From assembly GCA_025738555.1 (NCBI GenBank), contig JAOVFP010000019.1, forward strand, positions 806,001-870,000: a stretch of 64,000 nucleotides of DNA, in the 5' to 3' direction. Positions 11,790 to 24,003 of the stretch are shown piece after piece (position 1 is the stretch's first letter; the number at the start of each line of letters is the position of its first letter). The notes below the pieces were generated by a model, which saw only the letters and a program-made list of their open reading frames with translations, searched no databases and was not told the DNA's origin. The translations under genes were made by a program, and so were the position numbers. The DNA comes from Cyathus striatus. Lineage: Eukaryota; Basidiomycota; Agaricomycetes; Agaricales; Nidulariaceae.

Positions 11790-13507
11790 TTAACTACTAT
11801 TCGGAAGCGAAGTTTTTGTTTTTCTTCTGGTCATGGCCCGCTGTGGGCATTGCCACTGATATTTTATTTTGATGGAGCCCCTTGCAGGCTTCTTGTTTAT
11901 GTCGTACAAAGAAGTTTCACCAAAATTAATTTGAGCATCAGGGTAACCCTTCCGTTTTAGGGTGGCCGTTGTCATATCTTCTCTGCAAACAACACACCAA
12001 TACCCTTCCTCGAGTGCTTTGAACAAGTTCAACTCGCCATCTTGACAAAAATATAAAATGGCCCATTTATTCAAACGGCTCTCACAACATCGTCCTTGAA
12101 CGAAATCATGGGCATATTCTGGAAGAGGATCTCCTTCACGCAAGATATCGATACCCCATTCCAAACTGCTCACGTGCATATCAAGAAAGAGACCATTCGC
12201 TCCAACTGTGGGTCCAATAAATGAAGTTACAAGGCCAAACTCCGATACGGCGGTTGCCAAAGGTATAAAGAACTCCATCATCAGAATTCTTCTCGTTCCT
12301 TTCAAAGAAACGTTTGAAAGCGATACCCTTAATATTTCCGGCCGCATGTGCGACAAGCATACAGGTATGAGCTCCTCGAAGTCGTACCAGCGCGGTAAAA
12401 TTTGAATGCAGAGATCGGTCAACCTCCGAAATAACTGCTGTCCGAATAGGATCTTGAATACTGGGGCCACAAACTGTACGTGGTCCGGACTCTTTCCTTC
12501 GATGATGATGCCATATGTCTTTAATCCTACAATGGTTTTTCTAACTTCAGGATCTCTCGCGCGTTTCACCAGAAACCCTTCATATGTGGTGCTACTCTTT
12601 TCATCCGACGCGTACAACATGTCGATTAACATATATCGCTCCGCCAAGGTGAACTTGGTGACAGGACGGATACAACTTCGTACTTGTGCCATTAACGTCC
12701 AAGACGTGGTAACTCTGAACACCTCTTTTATTTGTGAATTCCGGTGGCTTTCAGACGCATATGTATCTAGAAACATCCTGGCGAGTCCCACGTGGCCTAA
12801 TGTATAGTTGAACACCAGCCGTTCTATAGGTCCAGGAATCGTACATCCATTCTTCACATTGACCATGTCAACGAGCTTCTCATACTCGTCTTCACTGAGA
12901 TTCAATAGTCTTGATGGGAGGGGTGATGTGAGCGGTATTTCATTTCCTGAATCAATACCAAGGATCGAATCCACGTCGAAATAGCAGCCCATCATCAAGA
13001 ATCTCAGGTAGGGATGTCGAGTTGGCGATCGTAAGATGTCGCGAATGTAGTTCCAAAAAAAACTTGCTGAGGTACTCAGCATCTGGACCTCATCAATTAT
13101 GATATCAGTCGGTATCCTGGAATTGATGCACTCTGACCAAGATACCCCTACTTCGGTCTTCCAGTATCTGTCGAACTTGTCTAGACATTGGCCGTCATGA
13201 GGCATACAAGAAAGAAACATGCTTATGTTTACAACGTTCCTCCCTCTTTTCACCAAATAGTGCGCAAGCATAGACGAAAAAATTGTCTTCCCACTCATAA
13301 CTGGGCTCAGGAGGAAGGAGACGCCTTTCTGATCCATGTCGCGGTCGACAAAGTGTAATCTTCTAACTGAAGAAATAAATTTATTGATATTGCAATGTTG
13401 ATTGCTATTGCAACGTGCTGTGGCTGTAGGGGTGGAAATTGGTTTGTCATATGTATAATGTCCCACTGATAGTACTCACAATCATTATCGGTTATTTTTG
13501 GCTGCAT
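11790..13507 (-). CDS. Crinkler-type NTPase-nuclease (CRN-like) protein
   Basis: Fungal relatives of oomycete crinklers combine a STAND-like P-loop NTPase with a C-terminal restriction-enzyme-like nuclease. They are discussed as effectors or toxins; the role here is unknown. Preferred model: complement(join(11790..13366, 13480..13507)), 534 residues. A GTGAGT donor and a TTTCTTCAG acceptor give a 113 bp intron that joins in frame. The alternative is an unspliced start at 13466 (558 residues). Seen in the spliced model: variant Walker A SPVMSGKT (30-37), Walker B DIIIDEVQ (97-104), a sensor-like FLMMGCY strand, and LGHVGLARMFL (about 199-209). The C-terminal nuclease-like segment has MEFF (about 373), FLDMHV (about 403-408) and EWGIDILREG (about 412-421). 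No signal peptide. The frame is intact. Family call is by motif pattern; the nuclease assignment is less sure than the NTPase. Confidence 0.75.
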
Positions 13508-14337
13508 TCTTGGTAATGTGCCAGAAGGCAATACTGATGAAGGACGGGGTAGAATATAGCAGGAAGTAAAGTCCGAAGAAACGACGCGTCAGATCGAGCA
13601 AGATTGTACACTGAATAGAAAACTGGCACATTCAGTGAGTCATAGAATTAGCAGGACACCTAATTCACTGATTTCTGACTTTTTTTGAGTCAGCATCGAA
13701 TAATTCAATTATTCAGTGCTTCAGTATTTCGACTTGTGTGCACTGTGCACTGTGCACCAGTGTGCAGTACATACCTAGTCCTATAAAGTTGACATGGTTG
13801 CTAGACTCTTCAATTACACGGAATATAAATTTGGTTTCAGGCCTTGTAACTTCAAAGAATGAGTTGAATAAGTGGTAAATATCGTCACCTACGCATTTTG
13901 TGAAGGATTTTAATAGAAGATATTTTGCGTTATAAATAGATATTTTGGGCAGTAGTGTACTCAGACTCGAAATGAGAAACACATTGTAAAAAAACCGGTA
14001 TATTTAATCCAGTTACAGGTTGAGACTTCAGATTCAGTACTCAGTACTTGAGTAGGCAAAACCTGCTGTTCAGCTAGTTGAATGTTCCGTAGGACCGTAA
14101 GTATCGTATGCTTTTGTCTGATCTCAGATCTGGAACAGCCGGGTCTGGCCGGTTGAAGAGATAGCATGTGATGTAACTACGTTAGAAGGTTTTGCCATAC
14201 AATAGTAAATATCTTTGTTGACGAACAACTTCCAACAGCCTACTGGCAGACGCATTTCTCAAGCAATTCTGGTTACCACATGGGACTATTGGTTTGATGA
14301 GTCTCTATTGTATTTACTATTGCTTATCTTACTTTAT
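13508..14337. other. Divergent promoter region
   Basis: About 0.8 kb between the divergently transcribed NTPase/nuclease (-) and F-box (+) genes. It contains short direct repeats such as GTGCACTGTGCACTGTGCACC near 13738 and CAGTACTCAGTACTTGAG near 14035. No further coding region is supported. Confidence 0.45.
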
Positions 14338-16032
14338 ATGGATCAACAGGAGTACATTTCCCTTCTAGACTCCAACGAAGCCCCAGCTGAAAACGACATC
14401 TCACACCTTCGTGCCGTTTTGGAAGATTCCAACGCAAAGATCGCTGAAATACAGTCCACTATTGGAGACAGGAAAAGTTTTATAAAGACACTGGTCGCTG
14501 AACTTGACCTACTATACGAAGAGGAAGATAAATGGAAGGAAGAGAAGACCAAAGTAGAGACAATTCTGGCTCCTGTGCGAAGGATACCAGACGAATTAGT
14601 CGAGCAGATCTTTGCATATCTTCCGCTATACGTGCTTCAAAGGAGCACGCCATCCAATCCTCTAGTTCTCGGACAAATCTGTTCACGATGGCGCAGAATT
14701 GCACTCGGATCTCCTAAATTGTGGAACGAGCTCATGATCTATCCCCTTATCGATTCCGACTTCGCTGCGGACTGCGGAAAGAAGGAGATAAAACGCTGGA
14801 AACGACTTTTTAAAAGAGCACGTTCATTATCGCAAGGCGTACCTCTGTCACTTTCCTTCCTTATTTCTGAAGGCTATTTAAACATTGAAATATCGCGACA
14901 GACATACATCGAAGATGAGTCAGAACGTCTACTAGAGAAAGTTTTAGGGCATCGTCTATATGATATCGAACGGCTAGAGATATCAACGCGAAATTTCTTC
15001 ACTGTCCTTCATGATTCGGGAACGGAACCTTTGGGCAAGATTAGAACGCTATTCCTTCACGGACTCCGAGATAACCCATCATATTCAACCTTCGAAGATT
15101 GTCTCGCAATATCTAAATTGTGCTTATGGACTCCCGATACCTTGTTTGTGGTGGATGCCTTTCCGATGAAATGGGACAATCTCACCCACATTATGCTTTC
15201 ACTATCAATTCCCGCTTCGACTTTGGATAAACTCCTCAGAAAATGTGTCAATCTTGAAGTCGCGATATTTACTATCGCGTGCGATACACCGAAGTCAAAG
15301 CTATTCGAGCCACTGTTGGATCAGAACCGATTGGATTTCAAAATGTTGCATCTGAAACGTTTAACGATCATCGTCGAAATTGAATTTTACGATGAGTTGT
15401 TCGCTCCTTACCTGTGCGCCGAGAAGGTTCCTACTTTGCAAACTTTTCGCTTGGGATATAAGCCTAGTCATTGGTCACTAGTTGATGTTATGACAACAAA
15501 CTATGATTACATCGGAATGTCCTTGATAACGAAACTAGCGTTAGTCAACGACTTCAGGATACCGAACAAGGAGCTTTTGGAATTACTTCGTCGATCTCCT
15601 AAAATTGTCAACCTGGATCTTCAAGTTCATACTAATTGGATGACCTTCATCGATGGCTTGAGGGTTCAAGATACCCCAGATTCCTCTGGAAATGTCGTAC
15701 TGCCCGACTTGCAGTCAATTACAATGAATCTACGACACGTAAAAGGATCTGATCTGTCCAATGTCCGTAGCGGCCTCGCTGATCTGATCCAACACCGTTG
15801 GCATGGTCAGTTCTCTTCGCGAATTGAAAGTCTTCTGGTATTGGTGGACGAGAAGAATATAGACCGGTGGAGGAAGATAGGCGGTTTACTCGCGGATGTT
15901 GTTTCAGAGGGGTTTTGCTTTGAATTGCGTAGTGACGCATCATTTTTCTGGAAAAATCCAGCCGAGTTACCTAAACCCTCAACAGAGCAAGAAAGCTATC
16001 TCTTCGACGACAATGTTATTTGGGAAAACTAG
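14338..16032 (+). CDS. Coiled-coil/F-box protein
   Basis: F-box proteins recruit substrates to SCF ubiquitin ligases through Skp1. Large agaric families of this layout exist, mostly without known substrates. Intronless, 564 residues from ATG 14338. The frame is open upstream to about 14215 but has no earlier ATG in good context. Layout: a predicted coiled coil at about 24-78 (LEDSNAKIAEIQ onward), the F-box at about 80-131 (RRIPDELVEQIFAYLP, then CSRWRRIALGSPKLWNEL), then a long leucine-rich C-terminal region with repeated PSL/LxxL strands, consistent with a degenerate LRR fold. The frame is intact with normal codon use. Divergent from the NTPase/nuclease gene; its 3' end is 54 bp from the 3' end of the next, minus-strand gene. 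Confidence 0.88.
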   Translation: MDQQEYISLLDSNEAPAENDISHLRAVLEDSNAKIAEIQSTIGDRKSFIKTLVAELDLLYEEEDKWKEEKTKVETILAPVRRIPDELVEQIFAYLPLYVLQRSTPSNPLVLGQICSRWRRIALGSPKLWNELMIYPLIDSDFAADCGKKEIKRWKRLFKRARSLSQGVPLSLSFLISEGYLNIEISRQTYIEDESERLLEKVLGHRLYDIERLEISTRNFFTVLHDSGTEPLGKIRTLFLHGLRDNPSYSTFEDCLAISKLCLWTPDTLFVVDAFPMKWDNLTHIMLSLSIPASTLDKLLRKCVNLEVAIFTIACDTPKSKLFEPLLDQNRLDFKMLHLKRLTIIVEIEFYDELFAPYLCAEKVPTLQTFRLGYKPSHWSLVDVMTTNYDYIGMSLITKLALVNDFRIPNKELLELLRRSPKIVNLDLQVHTNWMTFIDGLRVQDTPDSSGNVVLPDLQSITMNLRHVKGSDLSNVRSGLADLIQHRWHGQFSSRIESLLVLVDEKNIDRWRKIGGLLADVVSEGFCFELRSDASFFWKNPAELPKPSTEQESYLFDDNVIWEN

Positions 16033-16086
16033 TAGACACAATCTGTGAACGAACTTGAACGGATTGTATTACATGCTGATATTTAA

Positions 16087-19000
16087 CTATTCCTTTTGGT
16101 CACGTAAAACCCCCAACAAATCAAGCAATGTTCCCTCCAAGCTTGAAAACCTGGACTCGATCGCTGACAGGCGTTCTTCCATCCTTTTCTCCCAGGAATT
16201 TGTATGTTTCGTAGAGTCTTCATTTTCGTTTGCATTCGCATTGGCCGCATCCAGTTTGGGTTGGTTAATGCTGTATAAATGTTCCTCTAACTTTCCTTCC
16301 AGCGTTTTCGATCGCTCCAATACTTTTTCCTCCATTTCACCTAGGCGTCTGTCCATTTCTTGCTTCACATTTTCAAGACGTTCTTCTACGCGTACAAGGC
16401 CGTCCTTTTCGACCAATTTTGCCTTTTCCGAGTTGACGATGCGAAGCATGATGTGTTGCTCCGTCGGTGGCATATTGAGATTCACTTTATGTGGTAATGG
16501 CGGAAAGAGCTTCTTTTCAGCGCAGGAATCGCAAACGAATTTATTTTCTGGATAATATACCATTAGCGATGATAGTCAATAGATACAACTTGACTTACCA
16601 TCGTTTAGAAAAACCCAATATGGAAGTGAGACACGTTTCTCGCAATAGCAGCATTTCTTCCCGGTAGTCGTGCCGTGATCTTCCTCTTTATCGCCATCAA
16701 CATTATCAGCTTTTTTCTTCTTTTCTGACTCTTCAATTGAACGAAAGACCGATTTAATGCGTTCCGACACCTCCCTTGCCTTTTGAACCATTGAAGGTAG
16801 TTGAAATTGGGCAATGGGGTATTCGCACATAATTAAACTGTGTGATGCATCGTGAATGTAATCCTTGAACGGTTCGGGATCTTTAGCATTGATACATCCA
16901 AGACACAAATCAAATCCATCAAGTGTTTCGTCCCTGCAAGTGATACAGAATATGCGTGATTGGATCAGCGATTTGTGGCAGTTATTGCAACTACTGGACA
17001 AGAATAAGTTAATCGGTACAAATAACAGCACAGAGAAATAAAACATACATTGGATGATTAGGTAGCCGGTCGAATATGTGGTAGGCAATAGAGTAAAAGA
17101 ACCTGGCGATGGTTGGAGGTACACTCATCTCGAGGTCATTAATCTCCGTTTCTTCCTCTTCGGTTAGTCCAGATCTGCCTAGAACTGAATAATCATTCCA
17201 GATCATTACACGTTTCAGCGCAATATTTTTAAACCGAAGTGCCTTGTGTATCGTTGCGATAATTAAATCCTTTGACATCCTCTTTCGCTGAACATCATAC
17301 ATTACTGCATCTAGCGCAAACCTCCAGCGAGCCAAGGAAGGATTCGATTTAAAGGAAACTTCTGAATATCTAAACTTTACCAACTCGGCAGGAGACTTTG
17401 TGAACATGAACTGTTTTTTCGAATTTTCTGGAATTTTATCTCCTGGCTTGGGATTCGCGCCACTTCCTGCGTTCCAATTTCCAATTATTGCTAAACGTTG
17501 GCGGCTGAAGATGCCGCGACAATGAAACCAAAAGCCCTCGTCATACTTCATTACCATCTCTATTACTGGGTCTCCTGAGTCGGCAGCTGTGTAAGTCCCA
17601 GTGATGTGCAGTACTTCGATGTAACTCTGCGCCTGTCCAATGATGTTACCGCTTCCTGTGGGTGATTCGTTTATGCTGATCCTAAGGAGTCCGTCCCTAG
17701 AGAATCTAAACTGGTTTCTCTCTTCCATGACAAAACCTGACCAATTCCCGAATGGGTTATCAGTGTCGGCAGATGGTTGTTCAAGAATTTCAATAGGTTC
17801 AGTGGGTGGTAAAAGTAAAAAGGGTTCTTGGATGCCAAATGCCAAAATTGAAGTATCAGGATCTTGTGGACAGTTCTTAACATCATCGTCTTCATTCGGG
17901 TCTAAAGTCATCTTCGACACGACAGACAGATAAGTGCTGTTCTGACGATCGGCCTTCATTTCAGAGGCTTTAAACTAGGTGGGGGTAGGTGAGTGCTGTA
18001 TCCACGATTTAGCCGAATTAATACAGACCATCCCAAAGGCAAAATTTTCAAATTGGGTTTCTGGATTAATTTGCATTTGCTTAAATGTCGCTGAATTATC
18101 TAGAATGAGTAGATGACAGTAGTATACTTAAATGGCCTTGCTAACCTTTAAGATCCTTACAGCGAGCATCAAAAGTGAGCAAGACGTTAACCAGTGAATC
18201 AGTGCACGACTCTAACTCGTCGTAGTGTATTGTATGAATGCGTGCAAGCTGAAATATTTTTACGTGTTGCTGCAAGAGGGCGTAAAGGAGAGGGAAAATG
18301 TGCTGTAACAATTTGAATATCATGCTTGGAAATATAACATTAGACCTGAACTACGCACTTTATCAATCCTTCCTGGGCCACAAACTAGTTGTACAGTTGA
18401 TACAGAGTCAAGCTTATAATGAATTGATTCGAGGTTTTGCTTCAAACGTAAATCTTGTTCCTGAGTCATAGTGTTCACCAGCTTTGTTAGTTCCGGAGCA
18501 TCCCTGCTGTTGTCACGATCCTTGGTTGACCGCAACAAACCTTCGAGCTTTAAGATATACTGAGTATTCAAATAAATGTGGAGAGGCATGCGATTATCGC
18601 GCCTGGCCTTTTCCAACAGCATGAACATCTTTCTCAGGAGGCGGTATATTTTATATTTATATTGAGTTATCGATAAGTGCCATCCTTAAAAGTGGTCTGT
18701 AAGATTCAAGTGATACAATGATAGAAACATACCAGCTGCCCAATACGAAAGCCATTGTAGGAAGCTATAGGTAAAACTGGCTTAGAAAGCCATTTCGAAT
18801 AGAGACATTTACACACACCTCCAGTCCCGAGGACAGTCCAATGTAAACCGATTAACCTCCCGGATGCTAATAAATCCCGATCCATCGTCGTCAATAGATT
18901 CCAAAATAGACTGCAAGTGCGAAATATTGATGTATTTCTTTGTCCACTCATCTCCTGAAGTGGTCATAAAGTCGGTTGTTTGGGGTTCTGCAGTTGAAGT

Positions 19001-20614
19001 TGGCGGAGATGACGGAAGTTGAACCGTTGGCTGTGGAAACGTTGGTTGACCAACTTCAGGGCTATTAGGATAGGTATCATCTAGTCGACTTAAAAAGTAA
19101 TCTCGTAAAGCGAACACGAAGTTCACTGCTTTTATGCTTCCCCTCCAGCCCTAATCAATTAATATTAGTTAGTAAGGGAATTTAATCGAAAGGGTGGTTT
19201 ACCATATCTCTCCATATCGCGCGGATATGCTAGGATGAGAAAATAAGCCACATGCTGAACATAAAAGATGTATAACGACATACCGGGTTTATAATTCTCT
19301 CATGCCCACCAGAGATGTATGAAATAATCCTATCTCCCTGCTTCTCGATCGAGTCTTTAATCTCTTTATTTTGAATATCCAACTTTCCCTTGAATAGCTC
19401 CAAGTTCTTGTCCAAAACCTCATCCAAGTCTTCAAGCAGCTCCTGCCGCAGAATATTCTGAATATCTTGTATAGACGTCACCGTGTTGCTTTCGGATATG
19501 GATGCACCTCTATTATAATGCTCCTTATCCCTTCTTCGAAATGAATCATCTTCGGATTTGGATACCAATTCTTGCAGGACGGATTCGTCGTCAAGACAGG
19601 CGCCGGCTCCTCCTTTACCTTCAATGATCATTCGGATTTCTCTTTCCTTGGGGGTATCGAGGCGCTTAAAGAGCTCTTTGAACTGACTTTGGATATCAAT
19701 AAGCACGTTCCCCTGTTCGTCGAGCTTGTCGTTTATTTCTTCCACATGCAAAGCGGTGAGAGATGCTAAAGCAAGTTGAAGGTTGGCGTGGTGCGTAGCG
19801 AATTTTGAGGCGTAATCCGCAAGACGAGCTTCGTATACAGGTGACTTCAGGTACTTCCCTGTCGTTTGAAGTATTATTAACATGTGCTAGTGTTCATTGA
19901 AAAGGATATCCTTACGAAGAAAACTTTTCTTAAGGTAAACATCACACGCGGAGGCACATTTCTCAATGTCCTCTGCAATTCGCTTCATAAAATTTCTCAG
20001 TTCACCAGTGACTTGTAATGTTCCATCTGGACTTCTCTGCGTAGTATCTTTTATATCACGAAGTCTATCATAGTCGATAAATGGATGTTGTCCATAGAGA
20101 TTGCAACGTGGTACGCACCGAAGAAGAACAGATAGCATATCCTGGATTTGAACCATGACAGCTATAACCTTCGTGTTATTTTCGCGCCTCTTCATGTCGA
20201 GGCTAACAACAAGCTTAAACGCCAAAACAGGCGCTATAAGATAACGATTACATAAGTTTTCGGTACGAGTCTACGACGACCAAGCAAACTTACCTGCAAT
20301 GAACGGATGCAGTTTGGCTAGCTCATCCAAAACTTTAATGCCGATCTTCACTGATTCAGCAAATCCGGTGATAGCGTCCTCGATGGTTTGGTGGTCAATC
20401 TGTATGGATCCCAGGCCATCGATGGTAGATCCTACATCAGAGGAGTTGGCTTGATAGAATGTGCTGACGAATTGAAGGCTTGGTGACTGAGATAAGTCAA
20501 GGATACGGTCATCTAAGGATTGTTCACGTAAATATAGAATAGGCACAGCTTCGAAAACGTACTACTTGTCTCAAGTGAACGAGGTTTGGTAGATTTTTCT
20601 GTCTTGTGAGCCAT
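16087..20614 (-). CDS. Large EF-hand and ZZ-type zinc-finger protein
   Basis: No experimentally known function that I can name; the architecture suggests Ca2+-sensing plus protein binding. Thirteen exons: complement(join(16087..16547, 16599..16993, 17049..17974, 18029..18099, 18146..18302, 18359..18684, 18733..18764, 18819..19150, 19203..19229, 19284..19858, 19916..20233, 20294..20512, 20563..20614)), 3891 nt, 1296 residues. All 12 introns are GT-AG, about 45-60 bp, and all phases agree. Features: an N-terminal helical region, one canonical EF-hand loop DDDGSGFISIRE (about 484-495), a WLSYWAAGW segment made by joining exons 7 and 8, a beta-rich middle region, a ZZ-like Cys/His cluster starting SCNNCHKS (about 1013-1066), a second CCYC...CDSC cluster (about 1115-1150) and a C-terminal coiled coil (about 1165-1290). 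Exon 9 of the list (19203-19229) is a 27 bp micro-exon. The start exon (MAHKTEKS) is the least certain part. Confidence 0.85.
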
Positions 20615-21890
20615 TATGGCAGGAAGACAATATTGATCCCAGTGCGTTAATCTTCGGTTAATCTATGATGAAATATTGCAATGAGTTTCCTGTTGTCCAT
20701 GTATTAATATACAAGCTAAGAATAAATATAGAATGCGGTCTAAACCGGAATTCGTGTTGAAACTTGATTGACCCGCGTCGCAGTACTTATTTTTGGAGTT
20801 CGGACATGTAGAGGACAAGATTGGCAGCCTGGATCAGTCTCGATCCAAAAACGTCCTCGCTCGTGGTCGGTCTATATCCGGAATAGACCACGTGAAATCG
20901 TGGGAGGGGATTGATGAGCCTGAGCCTGGCAGTGGCTAGCCGAGAGGGCCCGAGACTCGTTACTCGGGAGCCCAAAGCTATGAAAGGAAGGAGTCGTATT
21001 TGCATCTGTTATATTTGAATATACCATACAAATATAGGCAAATACTGCCAGCGCGATATGTAGTAAATGGCGACCTCCGAGTCGGAGAAACGTCGACTCT
21101 TGCTCGACTCGAGCATCCTCCGCTCAGTGAGAACATCCATATGATTATTAAGGAAAGTAAGTATATATTTTAATTCTAATGATAATTCAATTACTAAAAC
21201 TTACTGTTTCTTCTCAGGGTTATCCGATTGTCAGGTTTTTCTGACCGCCCATTTAGCGCTGAACGTTGAACGACCGCGGGCGCTAGCTTATCTTTGCCAT
21301 CGTCCATCACGACGTCCATCGATACGTCTCGTCATCTGACAGTCGTATAAAGCCAACAAGGTATCAGGGGTTACACGATACTTTGCGTTCCTCCCATTTC
21401 TTTGGACCTGCTACGGGATCCTCTTGCTGTACTGTGGGTTGCACTGGCGCTGCATGGTAAAGGTAGCACAGCTTACGATTGAAACAAGGCTACACTGGTC
21501 GGTCCCAGGTGAGAGTTATGAACACTGCTTTCACCGGTCGTTGCTGACAGGTGCTACCATGACCCGCGATGATTAGGTTGCGATTGAATTACGTGCAACT
21601 TGCGGTGCACTTCTAGGAAAAGATAGCTTCTACTTACGTCAGCGCACTGCCACGTTCCATTGTCTAGATTCCATCCGAAAGAATAGCAGAGCTTACCGCA
21701 GCCTTCAGGCGTCAACCTGTGCGTCTACTGTCGGAGTCAACTGGTAGTCACGTCTAAGACGGACTAATTTAGAGAGGTGGAACGTTTTGCCGACCTACAA
21801 ATACGCTTAAATTAAACCGTGTAGTCTCGTTGTCAATCTTTCCCCATCTTTTATCTGCCCGCCCTTCGTCGCCATCACCACCTTTCCACA
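20615..21890. other. Divergent intergenic region
   Basis: About 1.3 kb separating the EF-hand/ZZ gene (-) from the DUF6699 gene (+). It probably holds both promoters; pyrimidine-rich sequence precedes the ATG at 21891. A 72-codon minus-strand frame at 20787-21005 has no recognisable domain and I do not call it a gene. Confidence 0.5.
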
Positions 21891-22922
21891 ATGTCTAGTG
21901 GATTCATGTATCAGCCCGTCAATCTACCACCCTCAGTCTACCTCGATAACGTGTATCAGCAACCTCAGTTCTCTCCGTTCGTCCCGACGGGAGGGTTCAC
22001 CAGCTCTCCTTTCTCAAATCCTACTTCTCTACCTGGAACACCTCACGGTCTGCACTCGCCTCTTCCTGCGCAAGGTTCTCCCAACACCATCCTCTTCCCA
22101 GCCCAAGGTCAGGTCTACGCAGAGCCAGTATGGGCTGTCCCTGTTATGCCAATAGGAGGGAGGGAACGCCGACCATCGTTTAACGCACCTCTAGCATCTC
22201 CGACACCTACCTGGCTCCATTCTCCTCAACGGCAGCGCACCATCTCCTCAGGACACAACCCCTACCAATATCAGCCTAGTGGCTTACACAACTACTGGCC
22301 ACCGCCCGTTGGGTTCCAATACCCCTTCTCTCCTGTTGCGCCCACCCCCTTCACTCCCGGCTTTTCCAACCTTCCTGCCGTTTCGCAGCAGTTCTACATC
22401 CATCCATGGTTGAATGCCGAGGTTCCACGCGATGATTTCATGTTTGACCTTTCCCCAACTGCATTTAATCCTCTGCGGATTATCGGTCAGGGGCAGGTCA
22501 TCCCCGTAGCGCAGGAAGAACTTGTGCAGCCCGCTACACATCCGCCCATTACGGCTCTCAAAATCGTGTGTGATGCCATCCCACAGTGGCCCATCGAGCT
22601 CCAGTACAACCCGCAGTATTATACTGGCGTGAATCCACCGCCGATTAGCTTAGGTGATGTGCTGGGCAGCATTCATTCGTACCTGCAGAAGAGCATCACG
22701 CATGTTGAGTGGGCGGGCCTGTCGCAATCGGATATGCGTAGTGTTAACATTGCGTATTCAAGGAGGTGTAGGAGTGCGGGGTCGTTGGACGCGGTACATA
22801 GGGAAGAGGTTGCGGGTATAAAGAGGGTAGATTTCTTGATGGAAAAGACACGGTTCAGGGGGCTGATTAGGATCCCTGGCGCGGAGGGAGATATTATGAC
22901 GATGAAGCTTATTGTTGCATAG
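21891..22922 (+). CDS. DUF6699-domain protein
   Basis: A basidiomycete-enriched family of unknown function. Intronless, 343 residues. The ATG lies after a pyrimidine-rich leader and in good context (CACAATGTC). Residues 1 to about 170 are low complexity, rich in Pro/Ser/Gln/Tyr. The C-terminal third is the DUF6699-like domain: IHPWLN, then FDLSPTAFNPLRI, VQPATHPPITALKI, an IPQWPIELQ strand, ISLGDVLGSIHSYLQ, and a closing RVDFLMEKTRFRGL. No signal peptide or membrane segment. The frame is complete, ending TAG at 22920-22922. Confidence 0.85.
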   Translation: MSSGFMYQPVNLPPSVYLDNVYQQPQFSPFVPTGGFTSSPFSNPTSLPGTPHGLHSPLPAQGSPNTILFPAQGQVYAEPVWAVPVMPIGGRERRPSFNAPLASPTPTWLHSPQRQRTISSGHNPYQYQPSGLHNYWPPPVGFQYPFSPVAPTPFTPGFSNLPAVSQQFYIHPWLNAEVPRDDFMFDLSPTAFNPLRIIGQGQVIPVAQEELVQPATHPPITALKIVCDAIPQWPIELQYNPQYYTGVNPPPISLGDVLGSIHSYLQKSITHVEWAGLSQSDMRSVNIAYSRRCRSAGSLDAVHREEVAGIKRVDFLMEKTRFRGLIRIPGAEGDIMTMKLIVA

Positions 22923-23271
22923 AGAATTCTGGACCTTTTTTGGACTTTCTATTCACTACATACCAGCTTACACTATTTCTTGGGATACCCACTGTGACGA
23001 TTTGTTAATGTATATATACTCGTAATACATATATGATCTATGTTATGAACTTATGAAATGATGGTCGGATGTTCTTTATCGAAAGACAAATATCTGCAAG
23101 GCGAATAAGGAAATTAGAGATTTAGGAGGATTTGGCTATCGACTCTACTATGCAAGGATTGGAAAAAGTATTTCTTTTGCGCTTGACCGGGTTCAAGGTG
23201 CAACCAGGGTTCGAACCTGGGTTCCGGGAAACTTCCGCTAGTCAAAATCCCGAGTGATAACCACTACACTA

Positions 23272-24003
23272 CTATCGTCAATCAACGTTTAGTGTTTATC
23301 AGGGGTTAGTGTTGGGCATTTTTGACTGCATTCCCGACCTTTTTTCCTCTCAAAATTTGACATACAACTATTTCTTACTTCAATAAACATAAATATCACA
23401 TTTATTTGTCAGTAAGAGCTCATGTGCGATGTTTATGTTTTTGGAAGGTTGTCACGCTAGCCGTGTTAAGGCTGAGCGGAATTTTAATAACATGATCATT
23501 TTTTGATGGCGTCAAACATCACGTTACCTCGTTTAAAATAGATGACGTGACAGTGAGGAACACGTCGTCAAGCCTCTGGGGATATCGTGGTTAACGGCAG
23601 TTTACGAAGGAAAAGTCGCGCATATCATGATGTGAATTATGAGAAGAGCATCCAAGCAGCGATTGCCACTAAAAGGGATGGAACTTATAAATTCTGGACA
23701 GAAGCAGCTAAATCTTATGGTGTAAGTCATCCATTACTCAATTTTTTTCTATTATGTATATTTGACAGTATAATATTTCTGATCTAAATGTACATATTGT
23801 TAGTACTTGTATTATAGGTATACAACGGTATATATCTGTTAATGCTCATCTCCCTATGCTTACTTAGTTGCTCCAAGCATGCGACGGTGTTCGGTTAGAA
23901 CTTGAAGTGCGATCAAAACTATCAACGGAGTTCGAATATGGGGTAGTGTCACAACTGTGACAACACTAACCCCTGATGAACACTAAACGTTGATTGACGA
24001 TAG
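23272..24003 (+). mobile_element. Pogo/Tc1-mariner-like element, 732 bp
   Basis: Bounded by about 43 bp inverted repeats that begin CTATCGTCAATCAACG and match with one mismatch. Flanked by TA on both sides (23270-23271 and 24004-24005), the target duplication expected of Tc1/mariner/pogo elements. Inserted in the tRNA-Gln gene. It carries only a transposase N-terminus (23587-23787), so it is a non-autonomous internal deletion derivative. Confidence 0.88.
23587..23787 (+). pseudogene. Pogo-type transposase N-terminal HTH remnant
   Basis: The reading frame includes DVNYEKSIQAAI, KFWTEAAKSYGV and SHPLL, which match the psq/CENP-B-type helix-turn-helix layout at the N-terminus of pogo transposases. 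A GTAAGT follows SYG, so the frame may have been spliced. No DDE catalytic domain is present inside the element. Identification is by eye; the TA duplication and TIRs support it independently. Confidence 0.65.

Noticed and set aside
13307..13531. Separate minus-strand frame of 74 codons
   Set aside because: It overlaps the NTPase/nuclease gene in another frame. Only its first codons plus a GTGAGT donor are used in the preferred model.
16087..17959. Three separate small genes (16087-16563, 16576-17124, 17009-17959)
   Set aside because: Short GT-AG introns join them in phase with upstream exons into one protein; the apparent starts are internal.
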